Notes under the pieces: generated by a model
Seen by the model: the letters and a program-made list of their open reading frames with translations, nothing else
Told to the model about the DNA's origin: nothing
The model's database searches: none
DNA from: Ashinkailepas kermadecensis
Taxonomy: Eukaryota > Arthropoda > Thecostraca > Neolepadidae
NCBI GenBank assembly: GCA_034440615.1
Contig: JAOTOM010004831.1
Span: forward strand, 248,001-312,000
DNA: 64,000 bases
Direction of reading: 5' to 3'
Part shown: in pieces, positions 24,111-34,709 of the stretch
Position numbering within the stretch: position 1 is the stretch's first letter
Layout of the letters: every line of letters starts with the position of its first letter
Program-made: the position numbers and the translations under genes

Positions 24111-24554
24111 AACACAAGTAGCATACATGTATGACAGGCCGCCCTCAACGAACATTGTTTCTAGACTTATGTCTGAGATCCTGGATCACGTCATTTTCGG
24201 TACGCAAGCAAAATTGTGATTTTCTTGAACATTTTCTACCATTTCGAGACAAAAAAATCAACTCGAATTTGCCCACCCAGTCACATTGCAAATGAACTCG
24301 CCTCTCACTCGGCGGCCTGGTTTAGCCATTTTACTTCGCGCTTGTCCATAGTTTACGCTCTTGAACACCTGGAATACATGTATCTTCGATTCAAGTTTTG
24401 TCTCAGCGATCCGCAGCGATTCGTTGACACCTGGCAAACTTTTAGAGGATACAAGTAACCACCACATATATTCTGGGTTTTCTAAAATACTGAATGGTAG
24501 CAAAGGTATGCTCAAGAAACATTTTTGCTGGCTGAAGCTTAGGGAACCTAGGGA

Positions 24555-24668
24555 TCCCGTGACCTAGGGATCTGACCTGTGCTACACTTTGTCATGTGAC
24601 CTAGGGATCTGACCTGTGGCTACACTTTGTCATGTCACATAGGGATCTGACCTGTGGCCACACTTTGT
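24555..24668. repeat. ~50-bp tandem, 2-3 copies
   Basis: Repeated AGGGATCTGACCTGTGG and ACACTTTGTCATGT words. Confidence 0.85.
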
Positions 24669-24950
24669 ATATGTTTTTTCTTTGCTCATTTGTATATACA
24701 CCCATATCTCACTTTTTACTGTACATGGCTTAGTTACGAAATATCCATGTGTATCTAAAAACCGCATTGAGACAAGGTCGTGGTCTGATTTTGACCGGCC
24801 CCAGCTCGGGCATCGTAAGAGCTTGGAACACAATTTGTAATGCAATTTGGCCAAATGACGTGACGGAAGGTATGCCAATCTCAAAACGAGGGTGCCCACA
24901 GCTCAGGAGTTACCTAAAAATATCACTGGATTAACTTTAAACGTTTTACG

Positions 24951-24985
24951 CAGGGGTTAATTTAAACGGTTTAAATTAACCCCTG
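24951..24985. repeat. perfect 35-nt palindrome
   Basis: Arms CAGGGGTTAATTTAAAC (24951-24967) and GTTTAAATTAACCCCTG (24969-24985) are exact reverse complements around a single G. Each arm holds a TTAA. The palindrome ends 11 bp before the TTAA that starts the element at 24997. Confidence 0.97.
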
Positions 24986-24996
24986 CCCTGCGAGGG

Positions 24997-25986
24997 TTAA
25001 CACGCGCACTGGATGGGGGGGGGGGGGCGAAATCCGCCCACCCCTCCGGTTTTTCGTACATAACTCCAGATTTTACCTGTGGATATACGCCATTGTTTGC
25101 GTACCTGCTTAGAAATGACCGGCGCGTCGTTTAAAGGAAGAAAAATGGAACTCGGCTGAAATGTGTCGAGTTAGGGGCCGTTAAATTAAAAAAAAATAGT
25201 AGCGCCAGACCACAAAAATCGGCGCTGATGCGCTTCCCGTATATTGGCAAAAGGGAAGTGTTCTTGGCAACACTAGCGACTTGTTTGATGTATATTGATA
25301 TGCTATATAGTTTCAAGGTCATATCAGGTCACCGAGGTCAAATCAGGTCAAGTTCATGGCAGGCTAATTGAACCAAACTTGGTCAACTGGAATGTTGTCA
25401 TAAATGCAAATGACTGTCATGAGATTGATGTCGCTTTGCATGTTACTCCCTGCAAATTCTGAAAATTACTGTTTGTCATGGTGTACCTAAGCGTTTCCAT
25501 AATTTATTCATGTACTTCACTCCATTCTTCGCGAAGCCGATTGCGCAGAGCTGCCCGACAGAGCACCCAGGCGGGCGGCCCGGTTCCGGTAACTGGAACA
25601 GGTAACTGACCTGATAAAGTGCTGCTATATAGGTGACCTAATTTCAAATGTCGGATCCAGCATCTGCATTGCATCATTAGTAATGTCCAAAACATCATTG
25701 ATGCCCATTTTGGAACATTTATACACAATCACAGCGATCCATAACAAGGACAAGCCAAGCCGCGCAAAACAAGAAAATCTTGACATATGTGACCTCATTT
25801 GACCTTGAAGATATTGACCTAAGGTCATGAAATTTGCACACTGTAGAGGTCACTACCATTCCCATCCACCCTGCGAATTTCGTTCTTTCAGCTTTAATAG
25901 GAGCCGAGATTTTATGGGGGGGCGGAATCCGCCCCCCCCCCCTCCAGTGCGCGTAATTTTCAGAGGCTCTCCAGGGCGCGTGTTAA
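24997..25986. mobile_element. 990-bp TTAA-bounded MITE-like element
   Basis: Left end TTAACACGCGCACTGG (24997-25012) and right end CCAGGGCGCGTGTTAA (25971-25986) are inverted repeats with one mismatch, and TTAA is at both ends. TTAA target sites are characteristic of piggyBac transposons. Inside the left end is a G13 run followed by CGAAATCCGCCC-ACCCC. Inside the right end is a perfect palindrome (arms GGGGGGGCGGA and TCCGCCCCCCC around one A, 25916-25938) and a second inverted CGCGCACTGGA block. There is no coding capacity. AGGTCA words are dense, with exact TCAAGGTCA at 25313 and its complement at 25800. I infer a non-autonomous element mobilised by a piggyBac-type transposase. Confidence 0.7.
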
Positions 25987-27028
25987 ATGTAGGGATGCGG
26001 TTAAAATACAGGCATTCCAAGAAACGTCAAAGAAAGAAATGTCGGTGCCAACAACGAGCATCGAAGATCCTCAAAAGCTATCTGACAGTTTCCTTAAATA
26101 TTCGTAAGTTTGCTTAGCAATATAAATAATGTTAGAACAAAGCACCGTCGTGGCTGGGGCTTCTGATGATTGTGTCATGCTTTACTTCATTGTAAGTGTT
26201 TTATGATTTGCTTGCTCAAATCCCCCAGCTAATTAATATCAGCACATTTTGCTGCATATTAGCTACAATATCCATGGCGACGGTTTGAACGCCTACGGCA
26301 GTTTAATTCAAGTTATAGGCCAGCATCAAAGTCCCGCAGTCAAGCTTTTTCGACTGAGTCACTGACGATATGTCAATAAAAGTTGAGAGCTCATATAAAA
26401 CTGGCACCCAATTACTAGCAGCAAAACTACCTCCTTTGCCTCCAGTGAAATATCTTCTGGTGTAGTTCTGGTGACAAAGTATGGAGCAACTGACAGTACC
26501 AACTTATATATTGGTTGCATGGTGGCTTGTTGGAATGAAGCTGAGAGGTGGCTGTAAAATGGCTGACGACCACTGGCCTAAGGCATCGCAGCGTGTATTG
26601 GACCCTAACGAGTGTCATCTGTTTGCATTTTTATTCGGTCAACATCGTAATGCATCTAAACGCAAACTACTTAGCCACCACTATGTTTTGATATTGGCTC
26701 TGAAAGACAGCGAGTAAGCGGAACAGACTGAAGTGAAATATTATACATGAGCTTCTGCAATAGCACCGATATATCCACACAGCTGTGCAGCATAATCATC
26801 GCGAAACGGGAATTATCTGGGCCCGTTTTCCCCGGCTGGCCGAACGCGCACCATAAAGCGCGTCATAACTCGGGCCGTCGGTGGCGGCGGCGGCGGCCCG
26901 GCCTGCCCCGTACTCGCGTGTGCCTCGGCCCGGCGACTCTGTCGACAGTCACGCACGCACCTGGTGCCTTATTGATTGTGACCTGACCGGCACCGACCAC
27001 GCCACCAGCCGGACATCTGACTGGCCGT
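25987..27028. other. unannotated
   Basis: No recognisable gene. The GC-rich stretch 26875-27030 (GGCGGCGGCGG) precedes the mini-SINE. Confidence 0.4.
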
Positions 27029-27107
27029 GCTCGCCCCGACAGTTGGTTGGTTGGTTTAGGGGCGAATCGACTGCAGTGGCCATGCAGCGCCCAGCTCGCC
27101 CCGACAG
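27029..27107 (-). mobile_element. mini-SINE copy B with 14-bp target-site duplication
   Basis: A 51-bp insert (27043-27093) starts TTGGTTGGTTGG and ends CATGCAGCGCCCA. It is flanked by exact direct repeats GCTCGCCCCGACAG at 27029-27042 and 27094-27107. In SINE orientation it is a short hairpin-forming head plus an (AACC)n tail. The duplication shows that this short unit inserted as such. Confidence 0.88.
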
Positions 27108-27150
27108 GCCGCACCAGTGGGCCATCGGGGCGCAGACGCCTCCAGCCCTG

Positions 27151-27350
27151 CGAGGTACACGTCTCGGCTCTGCGAGGTACACGTCTCGGCTCTGCGAGGT
27201 ACACGTCTCGGCTCTGCGAGGTACACGTCTCGGCTCTGCGAGGTACACGTCTCGGCCCTGCGAGGTACACGTTTTGGCTCTGCACGGTACACGTCTCGGC
27301 TTTGCGAGGTACACGTCTCGGCTCTGCGAGGTACACGTCTCGGCTCTGCG
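27151..27350. repeat. 22-bp minisatellite, 9 copies
   Basis: Unit CGAGGTACACGTCTCGGC plus TCTG; starts at 27151, 27173, 27195 and so on. A few variants (GCCCTG, GTTTTGG, GCACGG). Open frames over it are artefacts. Confidence 0.95.
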
Positions 27351-27613
27351 AGACCCGCGATTGGTGTATTGGCCGGGGGATCGTCGGTGAACGGAGCAAT
27401 GGTGATGTCAATGGACAATGTTAATCTGTCACCAATGTGACTGTCCATGCTGTCAACTAATCAGTCTGACAGTCGGCACAGCAATGTGACCGTCAAGGTT
27501 GTCTACCAGTCGGTCTGACAGCCGGCAAGCATTCCACATTCTACCTGCATTTCTGGACACTGGAGCCTTAGTTGCACACACTTCATGGATGGTTGCGATA
27601 TATGAGTTCCTGC

Positions 27614-27730
27614 TAATGGACGGCTCCAGCCCCAAACCTGGTAACACTCGGACTGGAGGGCTCTGGCCCACCAACCTGGTAACAATCGGACGGCTCCAGC
27701 CCACAACCTGGTAACAATCGGACGACGGTT
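27614..27730. repeat. ~38-bp short tandem
   Basis: Three copies containing ACCTGGTAACAATCGGAC and GGCTCCAGCCCA-type words. Confidence 0.75.
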
Positions 27731-27734
27731 GCCG

Positions 27735-28930
27735 AACACACTGGCGTACTGATGGAAATTGCCAGCCTTGGCAGTGCATAAGAGGACGTGGCACATCGCG
27801 ACCTGTTCTTTCATGTACCTCTAGTCATTTTCCCTACACTTAACATGGGCATGAGCTGGTTAGTAGCTAACATACATTGCATACGGCGCCTGTTGCATAT
27901 ATCAGCTAAAATTATTTGAACTGGCGAATTTTGGGATTAATTCCCTGCGAGATCTGTCAACTATGAATGCTCTAGCCCATATCAAACACAATATGGCGCC
28001 AAAGAGGCTGTCCAGAGAACTTGGATACAGCGCAATGCACAGGACGTTGGTCAGAGTATTCCCGGCAAAACAAGGTCAGGCGATCTAAGTCGAGAATAGT
28101 ACTCCACATGGAGTGTCAGCTTGCAAGATAAACTTAAATAATTAACGGTAAGCCTGTCCCAGATTATGCCAGTATAGACCGAGCTAGATCAATTCTACGA
28201 AATGCAGTGATTACTTAAATGGCTGTGCTGCATTTTTTTAAATAACCGGGAACAGCTGGCGACGCGGTCGGCCGCCGCTGCCCATTACCAGATCGTCAGC
28301 GACAACACGCTCAGCCGTGACACATGTCGAACAGCAAAATTGCCAGTCGATTCTAAAGTTAAAAACGTAGACATGTGTTGCACAAGCATCTGTGCGTAGG
28401 CGAAAACGTATAGACTCAAAGCGTTATTGACTTGTAAGCTACTCATAGCTCTTTTTCTTAGCGTGTTACAAGCCATTGGTGCCAAGCGTAACGGGTGGGA
28501 ATAGTGACTATCCCATCTTCATGTTCTGTACTGCGCCTGCTCAGGTTCTCTTGCTCTGGCATGTAATCTAAGACATTTTCTCCTCCCTTTGCATTAATTT
28601 ACACCAGGTTGTCAAACGGAAAAATTCCTTCTGGTGAATGTTGAAGGCTTTCAGAGAGGACTTAATATATGAAAAGGCTACGACCTAGCGAAGTGCAAGC
28701 TGTGCGACATGCTCGGTTTTGTGGTGATGAAAATGTAAATGCGTTTGAATAGCAAAAGGGAGGAATGATCCGAAATGAGAAATAAAACGAAATGAAAAAT
28801 GAGAGAAATTACCCGACTGTGTGGGCTGGACCCGACTGTACAGCTGGACAGCTGTACTCGCTCGACTATTTTTAAATATACATTTTGCATCTCACCCTAC
28901 CGAAAGATCAGAAGGCGTGGCTCTGCATAG
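27735..28930. other. unannotated
   Basis: No array, transposon motif or domain-bearing frame seen. Confidence 0.4.
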
Positions 28931-28934
28931 AGTA

Positions 28935-29062
28935 GCCTCCGGGACACGTGCATCTAGACTCTCAGCTTCGTGACACGTGAATCTGGACAAGCAGCTCCAG
29001 GACACGTGGATCTGGACTCGCAGCTCCGGAACACGTGGATCTGGATTCGCAGCTCCGGGATC
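28935..29062. repeat. 29-bp tandem carrying E-boxes
   Basis: Four units with GACACGTGGATCTGGA and GCAGCTCC. CACGTG occurs at 28945, 28974, 29003 and 29032, exactly 29 bp apart. Confidence 0.9.
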
Positions 29063-29244
29063 GCTTGAGACCGAGGGTGGGTCAAGTCATGTGACCACTC
29101 GGCAACATACACAACACCAAGACAGAGGAGTAGGCACAGAAGTAGGCAGAGGAGTGTATGATACAGTTCGGCGTCAAAGCTCTGAATCCAACCTCCACTT
29201 GCCCCTGCCAACCGACCTTGGCCTGGCCCAGACACCCGATCCCG

Positions 29245-30110
29245 TCCTGGTCCTGACATCTCGTCTGTCCTGGTCCCGACATCTCGTCTGTCCTGGTCCC
29301 GACATCTCGTCTGTCCTGGTCCCGACATCTCGTCTGTCCTGGTCCCGACATCCGGTCTGTCCTGGTCCCAACATCTCGTCTGTCCTGGTCCCGACATCCG
29401 GTCTGTCCTGGTCCCAACATCTCGTCTGTCCTGGTCCAGACATCTCGTCTGTCCTGGTCCCGACACCTCGTCTGTCCTGGTCCCGACACCCGGCCTTGTC
29501 CTGGTCCCGACACCTCGTCTGTCCTGGTTCCGACACCCAGCCTTGTCCTGGTCCCGACATCTCGTCTGTCCTGGTCCCGACACCCGGCCTTGTCCTGGTC
29601 CCGACACCTCGTCTGTCCTGGTCCCGACACCCGGCCTTGTCCTGGTCCCGACACCTCGTCTGTCCTGGTCCCGACACCCAGCCTTGTCCTGGTCCCGACA
29701 TCCGGTCTGTCCTGGTCCCAACATCTCGTCTGTCCTGGTCCAGACATCTCGTCTGTCCTGGTCCCGACATCTCGTCTGTCCTGGTCCCGACACCCGGCCT
29801 TGTCCTGGTCCCGACACCTCGTCTGTCCTGGTCCCGACACCCGGCCTTGTCCTGGTCCCGACACCTCGTCTGTCCTGGTCCCGACACCCGGCCTTGTCCT
29901 GGTCCCGACACCTCGTCTGTCCTGGTCCCGACACCTCGTCTGTCCTGGTCCCGACACCTCGTCTGTCCTGGTCCCGACACCCAGCCTTGTCCTGGTCCCG
30001 ACACCCGGCCTTGTCCTGTTCCCGACACCTGGTCTGTCCTGGCCCCATCGCCTGGTCCCGTCCTGACCCCGACGCCTCGTTTGTCCTGGTCCCGATACCT
30101 GGCCTGTTCC
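29245..30110. repeat. 23/24-bp minisatellite, ~37 copies
   Basis: All units contain TGTCCTGGTCCCGACA. Three flavours follow: TCTCGTC (23 bp), CCTCGTC (23 bp) and CCCGGCCT/CCCAGCCT (24 bp). From about 29460 rightward the 23- and 24-bp forms often alternate as a 47-bp dimer. Long frames on both strands (up to 538 codons) are repeat artefacts. Confidence 0.95.
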
Positions 30111-30368
30111 GGCTTGCGTGCCCACGCTGTGTGATGTGTGAGACGGCTATTTTTGTCACGAAGTGTGAGCGAGTGACCCGGAAGTGACGGCTCCGTCGCC
30201 ACTGGACCGCTCAGGACGGCCAAAGTTGCTGAGCCGACGGCCCATTCGGGGAACACCATGCACCACTTGGCCGACCTTCCAGCGCGATTTGAATCTAAAT
30301 TGGGAGCCACTCGCCGCTTCTGGATACAGCGGGCGCGCCAACAGAAGCAACTAATGGCCGCTCGTGGT

Positions 30369-30866
30369 GTCGAGCCGGACGTGCGCCTGGCCAGACGGTC
30401 GGTGTGCTGGGCTGACATGTCCAGTGCATTGTCGAGCCGGACGTGCGCCTGGCCAGACGGTCGGTGTGCTGGGCTGACATGTCCAGTGCATTGTCGAGCC
30501 GGACGTGCGCCTGGCCAGACGGTCGGTGTGCTGGGCTGACATGTCCAGTGCATTGTCGAGCCGGACGTGCGCCTGGCCAGACGGTCGGTGTGCTGGGCTG
30601 ACATGTCCAGTGCATTGTCGAGCCGGACGTGCGCCTGGCCAGACGGTCGGTGTGCTGGGCTGACATGTCCAGTGCATTGTCGAGCCGGACGTGCGCCTGG
30701 CCAGACGGTCTGTGTGCTGGGCTGACATGTCCAGTGCATTGTCGAGCCGGACGTGCGCCTGGCCAGACGGTCGGTGTGCTGGGCTGACATGTCCAGTGCA
30801 TTGTCGAGCCGGACGTGCGCCTGGCCAGACGGTCTGTGTGCTCGGCTGACATGTCCAGTGCATTGG
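30369..30866. repeat. 62-bp minisatellite, 8 copies
   Basis: Unit starts at 30370, 30432, 30494 and on; core TCGAGCCGGACGTGCGCCTG and GGCTGACATGTCCAGTGCAT. Nearly identical, with single-base variants (TCTGTGTG, GCTCGGC) in the last copies. Confidence 0.95.
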
Positions 30867-30894
30867 TTTGTGTGACGAGCTGGTTCATTCGTTG

Positions 30895-31205
30895 TCTGGT
30901 TGACTGCCTGGCAATCTGACGAGGTGGTCCATTGGTCCGTTGGTCTAATAGCTCGTGTGTCGAGATGGTCTGATGGTCTGTTGAACTGATGATACGTCTG
31001 CTAGACTAGCTAGATTGTTAGTCTGATGGTTTGCTGGTCGATTATCTATCTGATGGTCGGCTGGCCGATTATCCGTCTGTTTACCTGATGACCTGTTGGT
31101 ATGATTGTTGGTCTGGTGGTCTGTCGGTCCGAAAATCCGTCTGTTGGATTTATTTGTTGGTCTAATGGCCCGTCTGTCTGATAATCTGTTTGTTTGATGG
31201 TCCGT
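30895..31205. repeat. degenerate TGGTCTGxTGGTC repeat
   Basis: Imperfect words such as TCTGATGGTC, CTGTTGGTC and GTCTGTTG without a fixed period. Confidence 0.6.
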
Positions 31206-32408
31206 CAGCTGAATTCGTGGTGTCTGGTGTGCCGCTCCATCTGCCGACGTCCACAAATTCTGAAAGTCAAACCAAACAACCCTGACTTGGGAAGTCATCG
31301 CGATGACAACAGCTGTTTGCCAAATTCAGTGGTCTTCAAACGTCATGCTTCGCGAGCGAGCTGTCGCCTGCATCAGCATTATCAGCCGGCTTCGATTACG
31401 ATGAGTGCTTGGCACTTTTTTACAAACTCAACCAATTATTATTCAAGTTATAAAAATGACTTCAAGAGTTGTGGTCTGACTGGGATGCTTGCGTTTAGAG
31501 CACGCGATGTTAACGGAGGATAATTGGTAGTATAAGCTGCACATTTGTTGTCGCGTGATAGGCTTAGAAGAACCGTGGTTTTCTTTGGACTGTATATAGG
31601 TGCACGCTGTGTTTTGTTGTGTTTGATATTGAAGTAATGTGAACTGATTGAAGAAAGCTTAGTTCTTAGTTTGCATATTAAGAAAACTGTACATTTCAGT
31701 TTGCATTGTTGTAAATTCTCCTGTTGTAGTTCATCCACTCAAGCGACTTATTAATCGATACAAGGACTGGCGTTCAGGAACATGAGCGTTGCCACGGATT
31801 TTGGATGAAGTGCGGAGTGAGAGGCAAAGGCAAGGCTTCTAAAAAGTTGCTGTTTCATGCAACGACAGCGCCTTGGACATAGCGCTAAATTTCACCAACA
31901 TTTGGAATTCGTCTACCTCTTCCACCGAGATATCTATATCACTCTATATTATCATATATACGGTCCGAATAGCAACGAGCCAGACACTTCAAAGTAAGCT
32001 GAGGGTTATAAAGCCGGCACTGGGAATGTGGCAGTACTCGCACCGGACCTTGCGATGAGAGGAAGTGACACTCTGCCGATTGAGGATGGGGGCATGCCTT
32101 CGCGACACATAGCTACATACTGACTGGTGATGACCGACCATTTTGACCACGCAGTTCTGACCCGCTTACCGTGTATCATGTTTTGGTAGGTTGTTTACTG
32201 TTGGAACATCTACGACGCCAGATTTTAGGATGGCTAAGCACCAACACTTCACTTCTTTGCGTATGCTAGTAAAGAATGGTACGAGGGTGGCATCGTCTGG
32301 AGACATTTTTACCTTCCTTCAACAAGCACATTTTGATGTTGTATATCGCCGCTCCTGAGGATTGTTAATTACTGACTACTCTGTGAGCATGATAAATTGC
32401 CTACATAC
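31206..32408. other. unannotated
   Basis: No gene or repeat recognised. Confidence 0.4.
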
Positions 32409-32650
32409 ACAGTTAGGGGCGCAAAATGACCCTGGAAATCTACGGGCTCCTGAACTACAATTCATCATCAGATGACAAAGGTTTTATCTTCAAGAAGTGG
32501 CAGGCAATCTGGGACCCCTTAACAAATAACAAGCTCAAAATTGTCAAGCCATGTATTGGTGAGTGAGCTTCATCTTCACACCGAAATAGACGCAACAAGG
32601 TGTCTCTGTGTCGCCTGAGTTTGGGACATATCTATGCGACACGACAGCTG
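32409..32650 (+). pseudogene. LINE C-terminal fragment (post-RNase H region)
   Basis: From the ATG at 32426 the frame reads FIFKKWQAIWDP, NNKLKIVKPCIGE, a TGA where Trp is usual, then in the same frame RNRRNKVSLCRLSLGHIY. These match the conserved order W-x-x-W...KLxxIKPxxxxW...RRxxVxLCRLRxGHT found between RNase H and the cysteine knuckle of RNase H-bearing LINEs. No other part of the LINE is adjacent. The frame stops in the first unit of the 44-bp array at about 32650. Confidence 0.75.
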
Positions 32651-33110
32651 TAGTGTCCTGCTCCAGGACACCACGGTACCTAGAGAGACAGCTGTAGTGT
32701 CCTGCTCCAGGATACCACGGTACCTAGAGAGACAGCCATAGTGTCCTGCTCCAGGTCACCACGGTACCTAGGGAGACAGCCATAGTGTCCTGCTCCAGGA
32801 CATCACGGTACCTAGAGAGACAGCCATAGTGTCCTGCTCCAGGACACCACGGTACATAGAGAGACAGCCATAGTGTCGTGCTCCAGGACACCACGGTACA
32901 TAGAGAGACAGCCGAAGGGTCCTGCTCCAGGACATCACGGTACCTAGAGAGACAGCTGAAGGGTTCTGCTCCAGGACACCATGGTACCTAGAGAGACAGC
33001 CGTAGTGTCCTGCTCCAGGACACCATGGTACCTAGACGTACAGCTGTAGTATCCTGCTCCAGGACACCACGGTACCTAGAGAGACAGCCGTAGTGTCCTG
33101 CTCCAGTCCA
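32643..33110. repeat. 44-bp minisatellite with hairpin in every unit
   Basis: About 10-11 copies. Each unit holds GTGTCCTG-CTC-CAGGACAC, an 8-bp perfect stem with a 3-nt loop, followed by CACGGTACCTAGAGAGACAG. Variants alter the stem (AGGGTCCTG, GTCGTG). The left edge lies inside the LINE C-terminal fragment. Confidence 0.93.
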
Positions 33111-33124
33111 CCACAATCCTGAAG

Positions 33125-33524
33125 TCATCAAGTCATACAGTGTTCAGACTAATAAGAGCCACAAGGGCCCATCCAGGTTAAGTCTGTAAAGCGAAGATAC
33201 TGTAACCCTGGCAAAAAGACACTCTTCACCCCAAGCAACACCACATCCCTAATTCCAAAGAATCCATCCACCGAGATCCCACCCACTCATCAATGCCTTA
33301 CCATACCTATCCAACTCTGTTCACTCGATCCCGCGTAACACATGTGGCTTGGGTGCCCTACCAATAATTTTTAAACTCCATCCATGCCTGCTTAAAGGGG
33401 CCTGTACAGTGCAAACCTACTTAGCATAAATATCGCCACATCCACCCCACTCAGACCTCAAAAACAAGATTTTGCAGCACAAAAAAAATAGTGCACACTA
33501 TTTAAAAAAAAAAAACATTGCCCA
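33125..33524. other. unannotated
   Basis: No recognisable feature except short A-runs at about 33481 and 33504. Confidence 0.4.
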
Positions 33525-34123
33525 TTCCACGACAAATCGACGAGTGAAAATATCACCCAATATTTTATAATTTGACGAAAATATTTGTGTGGGTTTATCT
33601 GATGCGCCGAATCCAGCTGTACCATTTTTAGAAAGATCAAGCCATCGGTGAAGGAGTTACACCCTCGGGCATTTTTGAGATGTCACCTTACAATGGTGTC
33701 TTTTGAGGTCTTTAGCTCAATAAAGAACAATCTTAATTGTATACAAGTATATATCGATGAACTCATAATGACCCACCGCATCTTTTGGCTATTTCAGAAT
33801 TTTAGTTTACGGGTTAATTGAAATCGTGATATCGTGACTTATTTTACCTTTCGGGACAGTCATAATGCGATTTGAAAAGTGCAGAAATGAAGTTCGATAT
33901 CTTATATTTCGCAGCAATAAAACAAATGTTTTGCTACTAAAACTCTACATATCTTTTCAAAATTAGGCATGCATGGTTGTTTTTGCGCTAGTTTATCGTG
34001 GCCTGTATGAATATGTATTTAGAACGGTATATTACTGAAATACAAGGCGTTTGACGCCCGAGACACGTGATGAGATGATAATGCTAGTCATCTGATCTTG
34101 AATGTTGTGTTGCACAATTGCAG
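33525..34123 (+). repeat. dispersed repeat D1, copy 2
   Basis: Starts CATTCCACGACAAATCGAC and ends near ATGTTGTGTTGCACAATTG. Matches 10485-11165 and 38495-39480 in the opposite orientation. Non-coding. It lies directly 5' of the CR1-like LINE. Confidence 0.75.
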
Positions 34124-34151
34124 TGGGACGCACTTGGTGTTAATGCTCTAG

Positions 34152-34709
34152 GTGAATAGCTTATACAGCTCTAAAAAAATAGCAGATGGGGTAAAAAATG
34201 TGTCTGTGGAGTCTATTTGGCTTGATGTTGCTGTGGCAAAAGGCAACAGCAATAAACTGAGGATAGGAGCTTTGTATCGATCAGGAACCTTGCCACATTC
34301 TCAGCAACTGGAGCTCGATAAGGTGATTTGCGAGGAAATCAGTAGAAACTTTCAGAGGAAATGCCTTATTCTTGGTGACTTTAAACAAAAAGGATATGAA
34401 AATGTTGGTGTTGGCTCCCCATCAGGTAAACTGTTTAGGAAATGCCTTGAAGAGGACTTGCTCTTACACCAGTTTGTAACGGAACCAACCAGACAGGGCT
34501 CATTCTTGGACCTTGTCTTCTCAGATTTAAGTGATTTAGTTCAAGACTTGACTGTAGGAGAAACTCTGGGAAGAAGTGACCATAACATAGGGCGATTTAA
34601 GGTACAAATAGCGGGGACAATCAAGGATAATTTGGCAAAGATTCCAAATTTTAACAGGGCAGACTTTGACTGCATGAGAGAGGCTTTAAGTGCCATAAAA
34701 TGGGAATAA
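34152..34709 (+). pseudogene. CR1-like LINE endonuclease C-terminal half
   Basis: Frame of 185 codons. ILGDFKQKGYENVG corresponds to the exonuclease-endonuclease-phosphatase motif GDFN, here with Lys for the catalytic Asn position. SFLDLVFSD and LGRSDHNIGRF correspond to the C-terminal LDLVFT and SDHxxI motifs. The N-terminal half with the catalytic Glu is missing. The TAA at 34707 is followed in the same frame by more LINE-like sequence (YLNACEMWEKI), so it is a nonsense change rather than a natural end. Confidence 0.8.

Noticed and set aside
26863..27448. Overlapping 120-180-codon frames on both strands
   Set aside because: They are read-throughs of the 22-bp array and the GC-rich flank, open on both strands.
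29174..30790. 538-codon minus-strand frame over the 23/24-bp and 62-bp arrays
   Set aside because: Entirely tandem-repeat translation that spans two unrelated arrays.
32643..33110. CRISPR array
   Set aside because: The 44-bp units are contiguous with no spacers, and the surrounding DNA is eukaryotic with LINE fragments.
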